From the NCBI GenBank assembly GCA_913053875.1, contig CAJXGN010000004.1:124001-188000 (forward strand): DNA of 64,000 nt, written 5' to 3'. The DNA is from an uncultured Agromyces sp. (GTDB lineage Bacteria; Actinomycetota; Actinomycetes; Actinomycetales; Microbacteriaceae). Below the pieces are notes generated by a model. It was not told the origin of the DNA. It ran no database searches and saw only the letters and a list, made by a program, of their open reading frames with translations. The position numbers and the translations under genes were made by a program. Positions 25,672 through 36,960 of the stretch are shown in pieces (within the stretch, counting starts at the first letter, position 1; each line of letters begins with the position of its first letter).

Positions 25672-27047
25672 GCAACCTCCCCCCGCAGCCACTCAGCCCG
25701 CTCGACGGCCGGTACCGTCCGGCGGTCGTCGAACTGGGGGAGCACCTCTCCGAGGCGGGGCTGAACCGGGCGCGCGTACACGTCGAGGTCGAGTGGCTGA
25801 TCGCCCAGACCGACCGCGGATTCTTCGGGGCATCCGCCCTCACCGATGCGCAGAAGGCCGAGCTGCGGGCCGTCGTCACCGACTTCGGGCAGGCCGACAT
25901 CGACGAGCTCGCCGAGCTCGAGGCCACCACCCGCCACGACGTGAAGGCCGTCGAGTACTACGTGCGCCGCCGACTCTCGTCGCTCGGGCTCGACGCGATC
26001 GCCGAGCTCACCCACTTCGCCTGCACGAGCGAGGACATCAACAACCTCTCCTACGCGGTCACCGTGCGCGATGCGGTGGCGGATGCCTGGCTGCCGAAGT
26101 TCGACGCCGTCATCGACGCGCTGGCCGACCTCGCCCGCGCACACCGCGACGACGCGATGCTCTCGCGCACGCACGGCCAGCCGGCGACCCCGTCGACCAT
26201 GGGCAAGGAGCTCGCGGTGTTCGTGCACCGGCTCCGCCGCATCCGCTCGCAGGTGATCGACACCGAGTACCTGGGCAAGTTCTCGGGCGCGACCGGCACC
26301 TTCGCGGCCCACCTGGTGGCGGCACCGGATGCCTCGTGGCCCGACATCTCGCGCGAGTTCGTCGAGTCGCTCGGGCTGACCTGGAATCCGCTCACCACGC
26401 AGATCGAGTCGCACGACTGGCAGGCCGAGCTCTACGCCCGCGTCTCGCACGCGAACCGCGTGCTGCACAACCTCGCGACCGACATCTGGACCTACATCTC
26501 GCTCGGGTACTTCCGGCAGATCCCGCAGGCGGGCGCGACCGGGTCGTCGACCATGCCGCACAAGATCAACCCGATCCGCTTCGAGAACGCGGAGGCGAAC
26601 CTCGAGCTGTCGTCGGCCGTGCTCGACTCGCTCGCCGCGACGCTCGTCACCTCGCGCCTCCAGCGCGACCTCACCGACTCGTCGGCGCAGCGCAACATCG
26701 GCCTGGGGCTCGGGCACTCGATGCTCGCGCTCGACAACATCCGCCGCGGGCTCGGCGAGATCGACCTCGACCGCGAGGCGCTCGCGGCCGACCTCGACGC
26801 GAACTGGGAGATCCTCGGCGAGGCGATCCAGACCGTGGTGCGCGCCGAGGTCGTCGCCGGGCGCTCGTCGATCAGCGATCCCTACGCGATGCTGAAGGAG
26901 CTCACCCGCGGGCGCCGCGTCGGCGCGGCCGAGCTGGCCGAGTTCGTCTCGGGGCTCGACATCGGCGACGACGCGAAGCAGCGCCTGCTCGCGCTGACGC
27001 CCGGCGGCTACACGGGCCTCGCGGGCGACCTCGTCGACCGCATCTGA
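25668..27047 (+). CDS. purB: Adenylosuccinate lyase
   Basis: A 459-residue lyase of the fumarase/aspartase superfamily that acts twice in purine synthesis, splitting SAICAR and adenylosuccinate. Signatures are TSEDINNLSYA, SRTHGQPATPSTMGKE and the catalytic-loop signature GSSTMPHKINPIRFEN. It is the longer PurB type seen in proteobacteria and actinobacteria. AGGGAACCCG precedes the ATG, and the gene is coupled to the upstream phosphatase. Confidence 0.95.
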   Translation: MSNLPPQPLSPLDGRYRPAVVELGEHLSEAGLNRARVHVEVEWLIAQTDRGFFGASALTDAQKAELRAVVTDFGQADIDELAELEATTRHDVKAVEYYVRRRLSSLGLDAIAELTHFACTSEDINNLSYAVTVRDAVADAWLPKFDAVIDALADLARAHRDDAMLSRTHGQPATPSTMGKELAVFVHRLRRIRSQVIDTEYLGKFSGATGTFAAHLVAAPDASWPDISREFVESLGLTWNPLTTQIESHDWQAELYARVSHANRVLHNLATDIWTYISLGYFRQIPQAGATGSSTMPHKINPIRFENAEANLELSSAVLDSLAATLVTSRLQRDLTDSSAQRNIGLGLGHSMLALDNIRRGLGEIDLDREALAADLDANWEILGEAIQTVVRAEVVAGRSSISDPYAMLKELTRGRRVGAAELAEFVSGLDIGDDAKQRLLALTPGGYTGLAGDLVDRI

Positions 27048-27069
27048 CGGCGGCCGCGCGCGGCCCCGC

Positions 27070-27357
27070 CTAGTGGGCGGGGGGCTCCGCGCCGGGCTCG
27101 GGGCCCTCGTCGCGGGGGTCGATCGCGTCGTCGTCCGTGAACGTCAGGGCGAACATCGCGAGCACGACCAACACGACGATGAAGACGATGCCCGCCGAGA
27201 TGCCCGCGAACTGCAGGTCGCGGGTGGTCATGAGCACGATCACGCCGACGAAGATCGCGGCGAGCGCCGAGCCGCCGACGAGCTCGACCGGGCGCAGCAG
27301 GTCACGCCGGCTGGGCGTGTGGTTCGGCTGGTCGTCGTCGGGTCCGGTGGTGCTCAT
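27070..27357 (-). CDS. Small two-helix membrane protein
   Basis: A 95-residue protein with two hydrophobic helices (ALAAIFVGVIVLMTT and GISAGIVFIVVLVVLAMFAL) between a polar N-terminus and an acidic C-terminus (DDDAIDPRDEGPEPGAE). Its ATG overlaps the stop of the DUF308-like gene by four bases, so the two form an operon. I do not recognise a function. Confidence 0.75.
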   Translation of the reverse strand: MSTTGPDDDQPNHTPSRRDLLRPVELVGGSALAAIFVGVIVLMTTRDLQFAGISAGIVFIVVLVVLAMFALTFTDDDAIDPRDEGPEPGAEPPAH

Positions 27358-27971
27358 TCGTCGTCCTTCGTGACGGCGCCGTGCGCGGCATCCGTCGGTT
27401 GGTCGGGGGAGGCGTCGCGCTCGAGCGCGGCCCAGCGCATCGAGAAGGCGGCGATGCCGAGGAACACGCCGATCATGGCGAGGTACGCGCCGAACAGGCC
27501 GACGGCGACGACCGGGTTGTCGGGCGGCAGCAGCACGAACACGACGGCGAGCACCGCGGTGAACGCGCCGACGGCGACGCGGTCGCGCGACGCCGGGTGC
27601 CGGCCGCGCGTGCGCAGTCCGGCGAAGAGCTCGATGAAGCCGGTCACGGCCGCCCACACGCTGATCACGTAGTAGAGCATCGGCAGCACGGCGGGCACCG
27701 TGAGGGCCAGCACGCCCGACGCGGCGGTGACGACCGATGCGACGGTCAGCAGCGTGCGCGTCGAGCGGTCGGTCTCGAGTCGCAGCTGCAGCGCGCCGAC
27801 GACGAGGCCGGTCGCGAGCGCCCAGGCGCCGAAGACGAGCAGTCCGAAGGTCGTGGAGTGGTCCTGCGAGAACGTGATGACCACGGCTGCGGCGAGCGCG
27901 AGGCCCGAACGGACGAGGGGTGCGATCCACGAGCGGTCCGCGCCGCGCGCGTCCCCGGCGGCATCCGTCAC
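27354..27971 (-). CDS. DUF308/HdeD-like membrane protein
   Basis: A 205-residue protein with six hydrophobic segments arranged in pairs, resembling the HdeD/DUF308 family. No catalytic residues are evident. The start is GTG at 27971. It is translationally coupled to the small membrane protein that follows. HdeD proteins are linked to acid resistance in enterics, but that role should not be transferred without evidence. Confidence 0.65.
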   Translation of the reverse strand: MTDAAGDARGADRSWIAPLVRSGLALAAAVVITFSQDHSTTFGLLVFGAWALATGLVVGALQLRLETDRSTRTLLTVASVVTAASGVLALTVPAVLPMLYYVISVWAAVTGFIELFAGLRTRGRHPASRDRVAVGAFTAVLAVVFVLLPPDNPVVAVGLFGAYLAMIGVFLGIAAFSMRWAALERDASPDQPTDAAHGAVTKDDE

Positions 27972-28039
27972 TCGCGTGCTCCGTCCCTGTTGCTTCCCGA
28001 CCGCTCGAGTCTACCGGCGGCCGCACCCCGGTCCTGACG

Positions 28040-28066
28040 ATCCGCTGGGTGCTGGGGCGAGCGGAT
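28040..28066 (-). terminator. Candidate terminator after the RimB-like gene
   Basis: ATCCGCT (28040-28046) pairs with AGCGGAT (28060-28066) around a 13-base loop, 8 bases past the stop of the protease gene. The right arm continues into a GGATGCC heptamer. Confidence 0.45.
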
Positions 28067-28074
28067 GCCCCGGG

Positions 28075-28551
28075 TCAGCGCCCGCGGTTGCGGCGACGCG
28101 CCTTGCGCGGCGCGCGCCCGCCGAGGAACGACGCGTCGGAGTCGACGAGGAACCCCTGGCGCAGTGCCTCGCGGCCCACCAGCATCCGGAACCCCATCTG
28201 GTCGCGGTTGGTGAGGGTGACCTCGGCGTGCATGGTGTGGTCCATGAGCACGAGCTCCATGAGCACGACGACGCGCTCGTCGACGTGGCCCGACGAGCTG
28301 CGCACGGCGCGGCGGTCGTGCACGGGCAGCTCGACGATCACGGCGTCGGCGTCGGTCTCCTGCCAGGGGTGCACGCCGAAGCGCACGTGGTCGATTCCGT
28401 CGCGCGAGAACTCCTCGACGTCGAACGCGTGCAGCGCCGAGGTGCGCGCGCCGGTGTCGAGCTTCGCCTTCATCCATGGCACGCCGATGCCGGGCAATGC
28501 AACCCATTCGCGCCATCCCGCGATGGTGCTTGAATGAAGAGGTTCGCCCAC
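28075..28551 (-). CDS. RimB-like ATP-dependent zinc protease family protein
   Basis: A 158-residue member of the RimB/Zn_protease family (retropepsin-like). The core KLDTGARTSALHA near residue 30 carries the catalytic DTGA, and HAEVTLTNRDQMGFRMLVGREAL is the conserved C-terminal half. RimB enzymes trim polyglutamate tails added by RimK, and here the genes are divergent with only 27 bases between starts. AAGGA supports the GTG at 28551. Confidence 0.85.
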   Translation of the reverse strand: MGEPLHSSTIAGWREWVALPGIGVPWMKAKLDTGARTSALHAFDVEEFSRDGIDHVRFGVHPWQETDADAVIVELPVHDRRAVRSSSGHVDERVVVLMELVLMDHTMHAEVTLTNRDQMGFRMLVGREALRQGFLVDSDASFLGGRAPRKARRRNRGR

Positions 28552-28578
28552 CGTCCTATCCTTTCAGGTGCTCCCCCC

Positions 28579-29769
28579 ATGAAGCTGGCCATCCTGTCGC
28601 GCGCCCCCCACTCGTACTCGACCCAGCGGCTGCGCGCAGCGGCCCAGCAGCGGGGCCACACGGTGAAGGTGCTGAACACGCTGCGGTTCGCGATCGACCT
28701 GTCGGGCGACGAGCCCGACCTCCAGTTCCGCGGCAAGCGCCTGAGCGACTACGACGCGATCCTGCCGCGCATCGGCAACTCGATCACGTACTTCGGCACG
28801 GCCGTCGTGCGCCAGTTCGAGCAGATGGACGTGTACACGCCGAACACCGCGAACGGCATCACGAACTCGCGCGACAAGCTGCGTGCGAGCCAGATCCTCT
28901 CCCGCCACGGCATCGGCATGCCGGCGACGACCTTCGTGCGCAATCGCGCCGACGTGCGCCCCGCGATCGAGCGGGTCGGCGGCGCACCGGTCGTGATCAA
29001 GCTGCTCGAGGGCACGCAGGGCATCGGCGTGATCCTCGCCCCCGAGGTGAAGGTGGCCGAGGCGATCATCGAGACGCTGCACTCGACCAAGCAGAACGTG
29101 CTGATCCAGCGGTTCGCAGCCGAGAGCCGTGGGCGCGATATCCGTGCGCTGGTCGTGGGCGACCGCGTGGTGGCGGCGATGCGGCGCATCGCGTCTGGTG
29201 ACGAGTTCCGCTCCAACGTGCACCGCGGTGGCACGGTCGAGCCGGTCGAGCTCGACCCCGAGTACGAGCAGGCGGCGGTGCGCTCCGCGCAGATCATGGG
29301 CCTCAGGGTCGCGGGCGTCGACATGCTCGAGGGCAACGAGGGCCCGCTCGTGATGGAGGTGAACTCGTCGCCCGGGCTCGAGGGCGTCGAGACCGCCACC
29401 AAGCTCGACGTCGCCGGCGCGATCATCGACCACATGGCGAACCAGGTCGCATTCCCCGAGATCGACGTGCGCCAGCGCCTCACGGTGTCGACGGGCTACG
29501 GCGTGGCCGAGCTGGTCGTGCACACCGGCGCAGACATCGTCGGGTCGAAGCTCGGCGAGTCGGGCCTCTCGGAGCGCGACATCACGGTGCTCACGCTGCA
29601 CCGCGGCTCGAACGTCGTGCCGAACCCGCGGCGCAGCACGGTGCTCGAGGCGGGCGACCGGCTGCTCTGCTTCGGCAAGCTCGAGGAGATGCGCTCGATG
29701 ATTCCCGAGCGGCGCCGTCGCCGCACCAAGGTGCGGAAGCTCCCGAAGCAGCCGATTCCCGAGAGCTGA
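28579..29769 (+). CDS. rimK: RimK-type glutamate ligase with C-terminal RCK_C domain
   Basis: A 396-residue ATP-grasp enzyme. Residues 1-95 form the RimK N-terminal domain (MKLAILSRAPHSYSTQRL), and 96-290 the ATP-grasp fold with SRDKLRASQIL, KLLEGTQGIGVIL and the metal-binding VMEVNSSPGLEG. Residues 298-376 are an extra TrkA-C/RCK_C module (GSKLGESGLSERDITVLTLH, then EAGDRLLCFG), absent from E. coli RimK, followed by a basic tail. The ligase adds glutamates to a protein terminus. It is divergent from the RimB-like protease. Confidence 0.9.
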   Translation: MKLAILSRAPHSYSTQRLRAAAQQRGHTVKVLNTLRFAIDLSGDEPDLQFRGKRLSDYDAILPRIGNSITYFGTAVVRQFEQMDVYTPNTANGITNSRDKLRASQILSRHGIGMPATTFVRNRADVRPAIERVGGAPVVIKLLEGTQGIGVILAPEVKVAEAIIETLHSTKQNVLIQRFAAESRGRDIRALVVGDRVVAAMRRIASGDEFRSNVHRGGTVEPVELDPEYEQAAVRSAQIMGLRVAGVDMLEGNEGPLVMEVNSSPGLEGVETATKLDVAGAIIDHMANQVAFPEIDVRQRLTVSTGYGVAELVVHTGADIVGSKLGESGLSERDITVLTLHRGSNVVPNPRRSTVLEAGDRLLCFGKLEEMRSMIPERRRRRTKVRKLPKQPIPES

Positions 29770-29775
29770 GCAGGC

Positions 29776-29818
29776 GAGCGGATGCCCCGGGCAGACATGC
29801 CGCCCGAGGCATCCGCTC
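29776..29818. terminator. Shared terminator between rimK and pntB
   Basis: A 17-bp stem with one mismatch (29776-29792 with 29802-29818) and a 9-base loop separates two convergent genes, 6 bases after rimK and 3 bases after pntB. Both arms carry the GGATGCC heptamer in inverted order. Confidence 0.8.
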
Positions 29819-29821
29819 AGT

Positions 29822-31195
29822 TCACAGCGCCTTCACCGCCGCGAGCAGCTCGGTGAGCGAGGCCTTCGCATCGCCGAACAGCAGCGTGGTCTTCGGGTCG
29901 AACAGCAGCTCGTTCTCGATGCCCGCGAAACCGGGGCGCATCGAGCGCTTGAGGAACACGACCTGCTTCGCGTCGCCCACCTCGAGGATGGGCATGCCGT
30001 GGATCGGCGAGCCGGGCGTGGTCTTCGCCGCGGGGTTCACGACATCGTTCGCGCCGACGACGAGCGCCACGTCGGTGGTGCGGAACCCGGGGTTCGCGCG
30101 GTCCATCTCGACGAGCGACTCGTACGGCACGTCGGCCTCGGCCAGCAGCACGTTCATGTGCCCGGGCATGCGCCCCGCGACCGGATGGATGGCGTAGCTG
30201 ACCTCGATGCCGCGCTCCTCGAGCGCCGCCTGCAGCTCGGCGATCGTGTGCTGCCCCTGCGCGACCGCGAGCCCGTAGCCGGGCACGAGCACGACCTTCT
30301 GCGCGTACCCGAGCAGCACCGCGATGTCGGCGGCGCTCGACGAGCGCACCGGCCGGTCGGATGCGACGGTGGACCCGGCCGTCGACCCGCCGCGGAACGC
30401 GCCGAACAGGATGCCCTGCACGCTGCGGCCCATCGCGGCGGCCATCGCCCGGGTGAGGATCGTGCCGGAGGCGCCGACGAGCGTGCCCGCGACGACGAGC
30501 AGCACGTTGCCGAGCACGAGGCCCGACGCGGCGACTGCGAGGCCGGTGAAGGCGTTCAGCAGCGAGATGACGATCGGCACGTCGGCGCCGCCGACGGGCA
30601 GCACCAGCAGGATGCCCGAGGCCAGGCCGATCACGGCGAGCGCGATCGCCGCCCAGGCCGGCCCGGCGACGACGAGCACTGCGCCTGCGGCGAGCGCCGC
30701 CGTCGCGACGAGTACGGTGAGCACCGCGAGGCCGGGGAAGACGACCGGGCGCGTGGTCATGAGCTCCTGCAGCTTCGCGAAGGTGAGCATCGAGCCCGCG
30801 AACGAGACCGCGCCGATGAAGAGGGTGAACGCGATGGCGAGGCGCACCCACGCGTCGCCCGCGTGGGGCAGCTCGAGCAGCGCGACGAGCGCGGCCGCGC
30901 CGCCGCCGACGCCGTTGAACATCGCGACGAGCTGCGGCATCTGCGTCATCTGCACTCGGCGCGCCACCGGGGCCGCGATCGCCGAGCCGACGGCGATCGC
31001 CGCGAGGATCCACGGGATGTTGTCGAGCTTCGACGACAGGAACACCGTGACCACGGCGAGGAACGCGCCGGCCGAACCGATGAGGGTTCCGCGGCGGGCG
31101 GTCTTCGGGGAGCTCAGGCCCTTGAGCGCGAGGATGAAGCAGACGGCGCTCACGAGGTAGAGCACCGCGGTCCACGTGGGGTCGAGGAGGATCAT
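29822..31195 (-). CDS. pntB: NAD(P) transhydrogenase subunit beta
   Basis: A 457-residue subunit. The N-terminal 270 residues hold about nine membrane helices of the proton channel. The C-terminal domain III binds NADP(H), with VPGYGLAVAQGQHTIAEL and HPVAGRMPGHMNVLLAEA. The enzyme couples proton entry to hydride transfer from NADH to NADP+. Its ATG overlaps the stop of the preceding subunit gene by four bases. Confidence 0.95.
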   Translation of the reverse strand: MILLDPTWTAVLYLVSAVCFILALKGLSSPKTARRGTLIGSAGAFLAVVTVFLSSKLDNIPWILAAIAVGSAIAAPVARRVQMTQMPQLVAMFNGVGGGAAALVALLELPHAGDAWVRLAIAFTLFIGAVSFAGSMLTFAKLQELMTTRPVVFPGLAVLTVLVATAALAAGAVLVVAGPAWAAIALAVIGLASGILLVLPVGGADVPIVISLLNAFTGLAVAASGLVLGNVLLVVAGTLVGASGTILTRAMAAAMGRSVQGILFGAFRGGSTAGSTVASDRPVRSSSAADIAVLLGYAQKVVLVPGYGLAVAQGQHTIAELQAALEERGIEVSYAIHPVAGRMPGHMNVLLAEADVPYESLVEMDRANPGFRTTDVALVVGANDVVNPAAKTTPGSPIHGMPILEVGDAKQVVFLKRSMRPGFAGIENELLFDPKTTLLFGDAKASLTELLAAVKAL

Positions 31196-31515
31196 CGCTC
31201 GCCCGCCTCGCCGACGCCCGGGGCATCCGCCGGCGCCTTCCTGCGGCCGCGGAACATCTCGAGCATCCGGTCGGTCACGACGAAGCCGCCGACGAGGTTG
31301 GCCGTGGCGAGCACGACCGCGATCAACGCGACGACCAGGGTCGCCGTGTCCTCGGCCTGGCCGGCGACGATGATCGCGCCGATCAGGATGATGCCGTGGA
31401 TCGCGTTCGCGCCCGACATGAGCGGCGTGTGCAGCGTGCTCGTGACCTTCGAGACCACCTCGAACCCGACGAACACCGCGAGCACGGTGATGGTGAGCAG
31501 TGCGACGCCGTCCAT
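31192..31515 (-). CDS. pntAb: NAD(P) transhydrogenase subunit alpha, membrane part
   Basis: A 107-residue protein with three helices, including EVVSKVTSTLHTPLMSGANA, the conserved domain II segment of the transhydrogenase. The three-gene arrangement (alpha split into soluble and membrane chains) is typical of many actinobacteria. It overlaps the upstream gene by one base (TGATG) and pntB by four. Confidence 0.92.
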   Translation of the reverse strand: MDGVALLTITVLAVFVGFEVVSKVTSTLHTPLMSGANAIHGIILIGAIIVAGQAEDTATLVVALIAVVLATANLVGGFVVTDRMLEMFRGRRKAPADAPGVGEAGER

Positions 31516-32717
31516 CAGCGGCCTCCCTCGGTGTCGGCGGTGCCGGGTGAAGCGGATGCCTCGGGCGGCACCGTTCCCGCCGCGGCGAGCGCCTCGGCGG
31601 TCGGCGCGTGTCGCACCTCGCCCGCGTGGGTGAGACACGACCCGGCGACGACCTCGTCGTCGAAGTCCGGCGCGAGGTTCCCCTCGTCGACCAGCAGCGC
31701 GAGCAGGTTGGCGACGTTCGCCGCGTACAGGCGCGAGGCGTCGTACGGCATGGCCGACGCGGCATCCGTCAGCCCCACGACCGTGACCGTGCCGTCGCCC
31801 GCGGCGGTCGGCACGGCGGTGTCGACGCCGGGAACCGTACCCTCGACGTTGCCGCCCGACTCCGCGGCCAGGTCGATCACGACCGAGCCGGCGCGCATCG
31901 CGGCGACCATCTCGGCGGTCACGAGTCGCGGCGCAGGGCGCCCGGGCACCGCGGCCGTGGTGATGAGCACGTCGGCGTCGGCCACGTGCGGGGCGAGCAG
32001 GCGCCGCTGCAGCTCGGCGCGGTCCTCGCCGAGCTCGCGCGCGTAGCCGCCGGCCGCCGCTCCCTCGACGTCGAGCGAGATGAACGTGCCGCCCATCGAC
32101 GCGACCTCGTCGGCCGAGGAGGGCCGGATGTCGTTGGCCGAGACGCGCGCGCCGAGACGCTTGGCCGTACCGATCGCCTGGAGGCCCGCGACGCCGGCGC
32201 CGAGCACCAGCACGCGCGCCGGCGGCACGGTGCCCGCGGCAGTCATGTAGAGCGGGAAGAAGCGGGGCAGGCGCATCGCCGCCTCGAGCACCGACCGGTA
32301 GCCGGCGACGAGCGCCTGGCTGGTGAGCGCGTCCATCGACTGCGCACGCGAGATGCGCGGGACGAGCTCGAGGGCGAATGAGGTGACGCCCGCGTCGCGG
32401 AGCGCGGCGACGGTGGCGGACTCGGCAGCGGGCGACGCGAACCCGAGGGTCACGGTGCCCGGTCGCAGCGTGGCGGCGAACGCGGGGGCGAGCGGGCGCA
32501 CGTGGGCGAGCACGTCGAACCCCGAGGCATCCGTCGACTGCTCGAGCCGCGCACCGGCCTCGGCATACGCCGCGTCAGGATAGCCCGCCTGCGCACCGGC
32601 ACCGGCCTCGACGAGCACCTCGAGGCCGAGCCCGACGAGCCGCCGCACGGTCTCCGGCGTCGCCGCGACCCGCTTCTCACCGGGCATCTGCTCGCGTTGC
32701 ACGCCCACGGTCACCAT
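31515..32717 (-). CDS. pntAa: NAD(P) transhydrogenase subunit alpha, NAD-binding part
   Basis: A 400-residue soluble domain I. It opens MVTVGVQREQMPGEKRVAAT, the alanine dehydrogenase/PNT N-terminal signature, and has the Rossmann motif VLVLGAGVAGLQAIGTAKRLG. The ATG at 32717 follows GGGGG by six bases; an in-frame reading continues upstream without a better site. The C-terminal 30 residues are a disordered Ala/Pro/Glu tail. Confidence 0.92.
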   Translation of the reverse strand: MVTVGVQREQMPGEKRVAATPETVRRLVGLGLEVLVEAGAGAQAGYPDAAYAEAGARLEQSTDASGFDVLAHVRPLAPAFAATLRPGTVTLGFASPAAESATVAALRDAGVTSFALELVPRISRAQSMDALTSQALVAGYRSVLEAAMRLPRFFPLYMTAAGTVPPARVLVLGAGVAGLQAIGTAKRLGARVSANDIRPSSADEVASMGGTFISLDVEGAAAGGYARELGEDRAELQRRLLAPHVADADVLITTAAVPGRPAPRLVTAEMVAAMRAGSVVIDLAAESGGNVEGTVPGVDTAVPTAAGDGTVTVVGLTDAASAMPYDASRLYAANVANLLALLVDEGNLAPDFDDEVVAGSCLTHAGEVRHAPTAEALAAAGTVPPEASASPGTADTEGGR

Positions 32718-32941
32718 GTCGACCCCCGGTGCTCCGGCCTCGCCGCTCGCTGCACGTCGCAACTCCTCCCGGGCGTGCGGTCCGGTGCAGACCGATCGGG
32801 ATGCGCCGCTGCCGCCCGCCCTCAGGCTACGGCCCGCGGCACGCGCCCGTCGCGCTGGAACGCGGGCGTGTGGACGACGGCCGGGTGAAGCATCCGTGAC
32901 GCCCCTAGCCGTCCGGCGGGAACGGGCGTAGCGTTCGCCCC

Positions 32942-33313
32942 ATGGCGAAGCTCATCGAGAACCTGGCGGAATCGGTGCCCGCGTGGGGCGCCAAGGTGGC
33001 GTACGGCGAGAAGACGACCGTCGACGGGCAGGAGATCATCCCCGTCGCGCTGGTCGCGTTCGGATTCGGCGGCGGCGAGGGCTCGGGCTCGATGCCCGAG
33101 GGCGGCAGCAACCCGGCCGGCAACGGCGAGGGCAGCGGTGGCGGGGGCGGCGGCTACTCCGTGCCGCTCGGCGCGTACATCGGCGGCCCCGACGGCCTGC
33201 AGTTCCGGCCGAACGCGATCGCGATGGCGGTCGCCGCAGTGCCGCTTGTGTCGGCGATCGGCGCGGGCATCGCGATGATCGTCGCGGCGGCGAAGTTCCG
33301 CATCCCGGGCTGA
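32942..33313 (+). CDS. GerW/YtfJ family protein
   Basis: A 123-residue protein matching the spore YtfJ/GerW family: a short N-terminal helix, a glycine-rich core (ALVAFGFGGGEGSGS, GEGSGGGGGGYSVPLGAYI) and a hydrophobic C-terminal helix. The family occurs in non-sporulating actinobacteria, where its job is unknown. It stands alone between the divergent pnt operon and the convergent aminotransferase. Confidence 0.8.
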   Translation: MAKLIENLAESVPAWGAKVAYGEKTTVDGQEIIPVALVAFGFGGGEGSGSMPEGGSNPAGNGEGSGGGGGGYSVPLGAYIGGPDGLQFRPNAIAMAVAAVPLVSAIGAGIAMIVAAAKFRIPG

Positions 33314-33363
33314 TCTCGGGCCGACTCGACCGGCTGTGCGGGGGCGCGCAGCCGGGCTTCGGC

Positions 33364-34536
33364 CTACCCCGCCGGCCGCGCGAGCTCCACGAAGTGCGGG
33401 ATCGCCCGCTCGAGCATCTCCATCGTCGCGGTGAGCGTGATGCGGAAGTGGTGCGGCTGGTCGAACTGCGCCCCCGGGAAGACGGTGACGCCTCGTTCGA
33501 CGAGGGCGCGGAAGAACGCGTCGCCGTCGCCGCCGGGTGCCCGCCCCCAGAGGTAGAAGGTGCCCTCGGGCCGGGTGATCGTGTACCCGGCGCCCGTGAG
33601 GGCGTCGTAGACGCGGTCGCGGCGTCGTGTGAGCTCGGTCATGTCGATCGAGACGTGCTCGAGCGCCGGCACCGCGCGCTGCATGATCGAGTCGGGCCAG
33701 CCCCACCCGATCGCGAGCTGGAGCGGGCCGAGCGACTCGCGCAGCTCGGCCCGCTCGGCGGCCGGCGCGAGCGGCGAGATCGCGAGGTACCCGAGACGCT
33801 GCCCCGGCGCGAGCAGCACCTTGCCGTAGCTGTAGTCGATGAGGGTCCACGCGTACGAGCCGGCGGGGCTGGCGAACCCGATGCCGTCGAAGCGGATGCG
33901 ACGGTAGGGCTCGTCCGACAGCAGCCAGATGCGGCGCCCGTGTGCGGCCGACGCCGTGTCGAGCACCTCGGCGAGCGCGTCCCACGTCGACTTCGGGTAG
34001 ACGCGACCGGTCGGATTCGCGGGGGAGTTCACGACGACGATGCGGGTGCGCGGCGTGATCGCGCGCGCGATCGCCTCGACGTCGAGGTCGAACGTCTCCG
34101 GGTCGAGCGGCGCCTCGACCGGCACGAGGTCGGTCGCGCGCAGCATCGGCGCGTAGCAGAACCACCCCGGCAGCGGGATGACCACCTCGTCGCCGGCGTC
34201 GGTCAGCGCGGCGAACGCCAGCTCGATCGCACCGAACGCGCCCTGGGTCATCGCGATGTCGGCCGGCTCGAAGTCGAGTCCGAGCTCGTCCCGCAAGCCC
34301 TCGGCCACCGCCTCCTGCGCCTCGGGCCGGCTGTTCTGGTACGCGAACCAGTCCACCGTCTGCGGCTCGACCTGTGCGCGGATCGCCTCGACGAGGCCCG
34401 GCAGCGCCATCTCGTGCGGGTTGCCGAAGGTCAGGTCGACCCCGTCGGGACGATCCGCGCTCGACACCTGGGCGAAGAACCTCATCATCGGGTCGGATGC
34501 TGCGCGTGATCTCCTCGCGCGGTTCGACAGGGCCAT
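33364..34536 (-). CDS. Class I PLP-dependent aminotransferase
   Basis: A 390-residue aminotransferase with [28 protein letters not shown] and the Schiff-base lysine in [19 protein letters not shown]. The substrate is unknown. GAGGAGG precedes the ATG, which lies 21 bases after the UvrA-like gene, so the two are co-transcribed. That pairing is unusual and may indicate a resistance or secondary-metabolite role. Confidence 0.85.
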   Translation of the reverse strand: MALSNRARRSRAASDPMMRFFAQVSSADRPDGVDLTFGNPHEMALPGLVEAIRAQVEPQTVDWFAYQNSRPEAQEAVAEGLRDELGLDFEPADIAMTQGAFGAIELAFAALTDAGDEVVIPLPGWFCYAPMLRATDLVPVEAPLDPETFDLDVEAIARAITPRTRIVVVNSPANPTGRVYPKSTWDALAEVLDTASAAHGRRIWLLSDEPYRRIRFDGIGFASPAGSYAWTLIDYSYGKVLLAPGQRLGYLAISPLAPAAERAELRESLGPLQLAIGWGWPDSIMQRAVPALEHVSIDMTELTRRRDRVYDALTGAGYTITRPEGTFYLWGRAPGGDGDAFFRALVERGVTVFPGAQFDQPHHFRITLTATMEMLERAIPHFVELARPAG

Positions 34537-34557
34537 GGCGATCCACTCCTCCTCTGT

Positions 34558-36909
<2,352 letters not shown>

Positions 36910-36960
36910 GCGTTCACGCTAGCCCCAGCGGCCGACCGGGCGATGCCCACCCGTCGGCCA

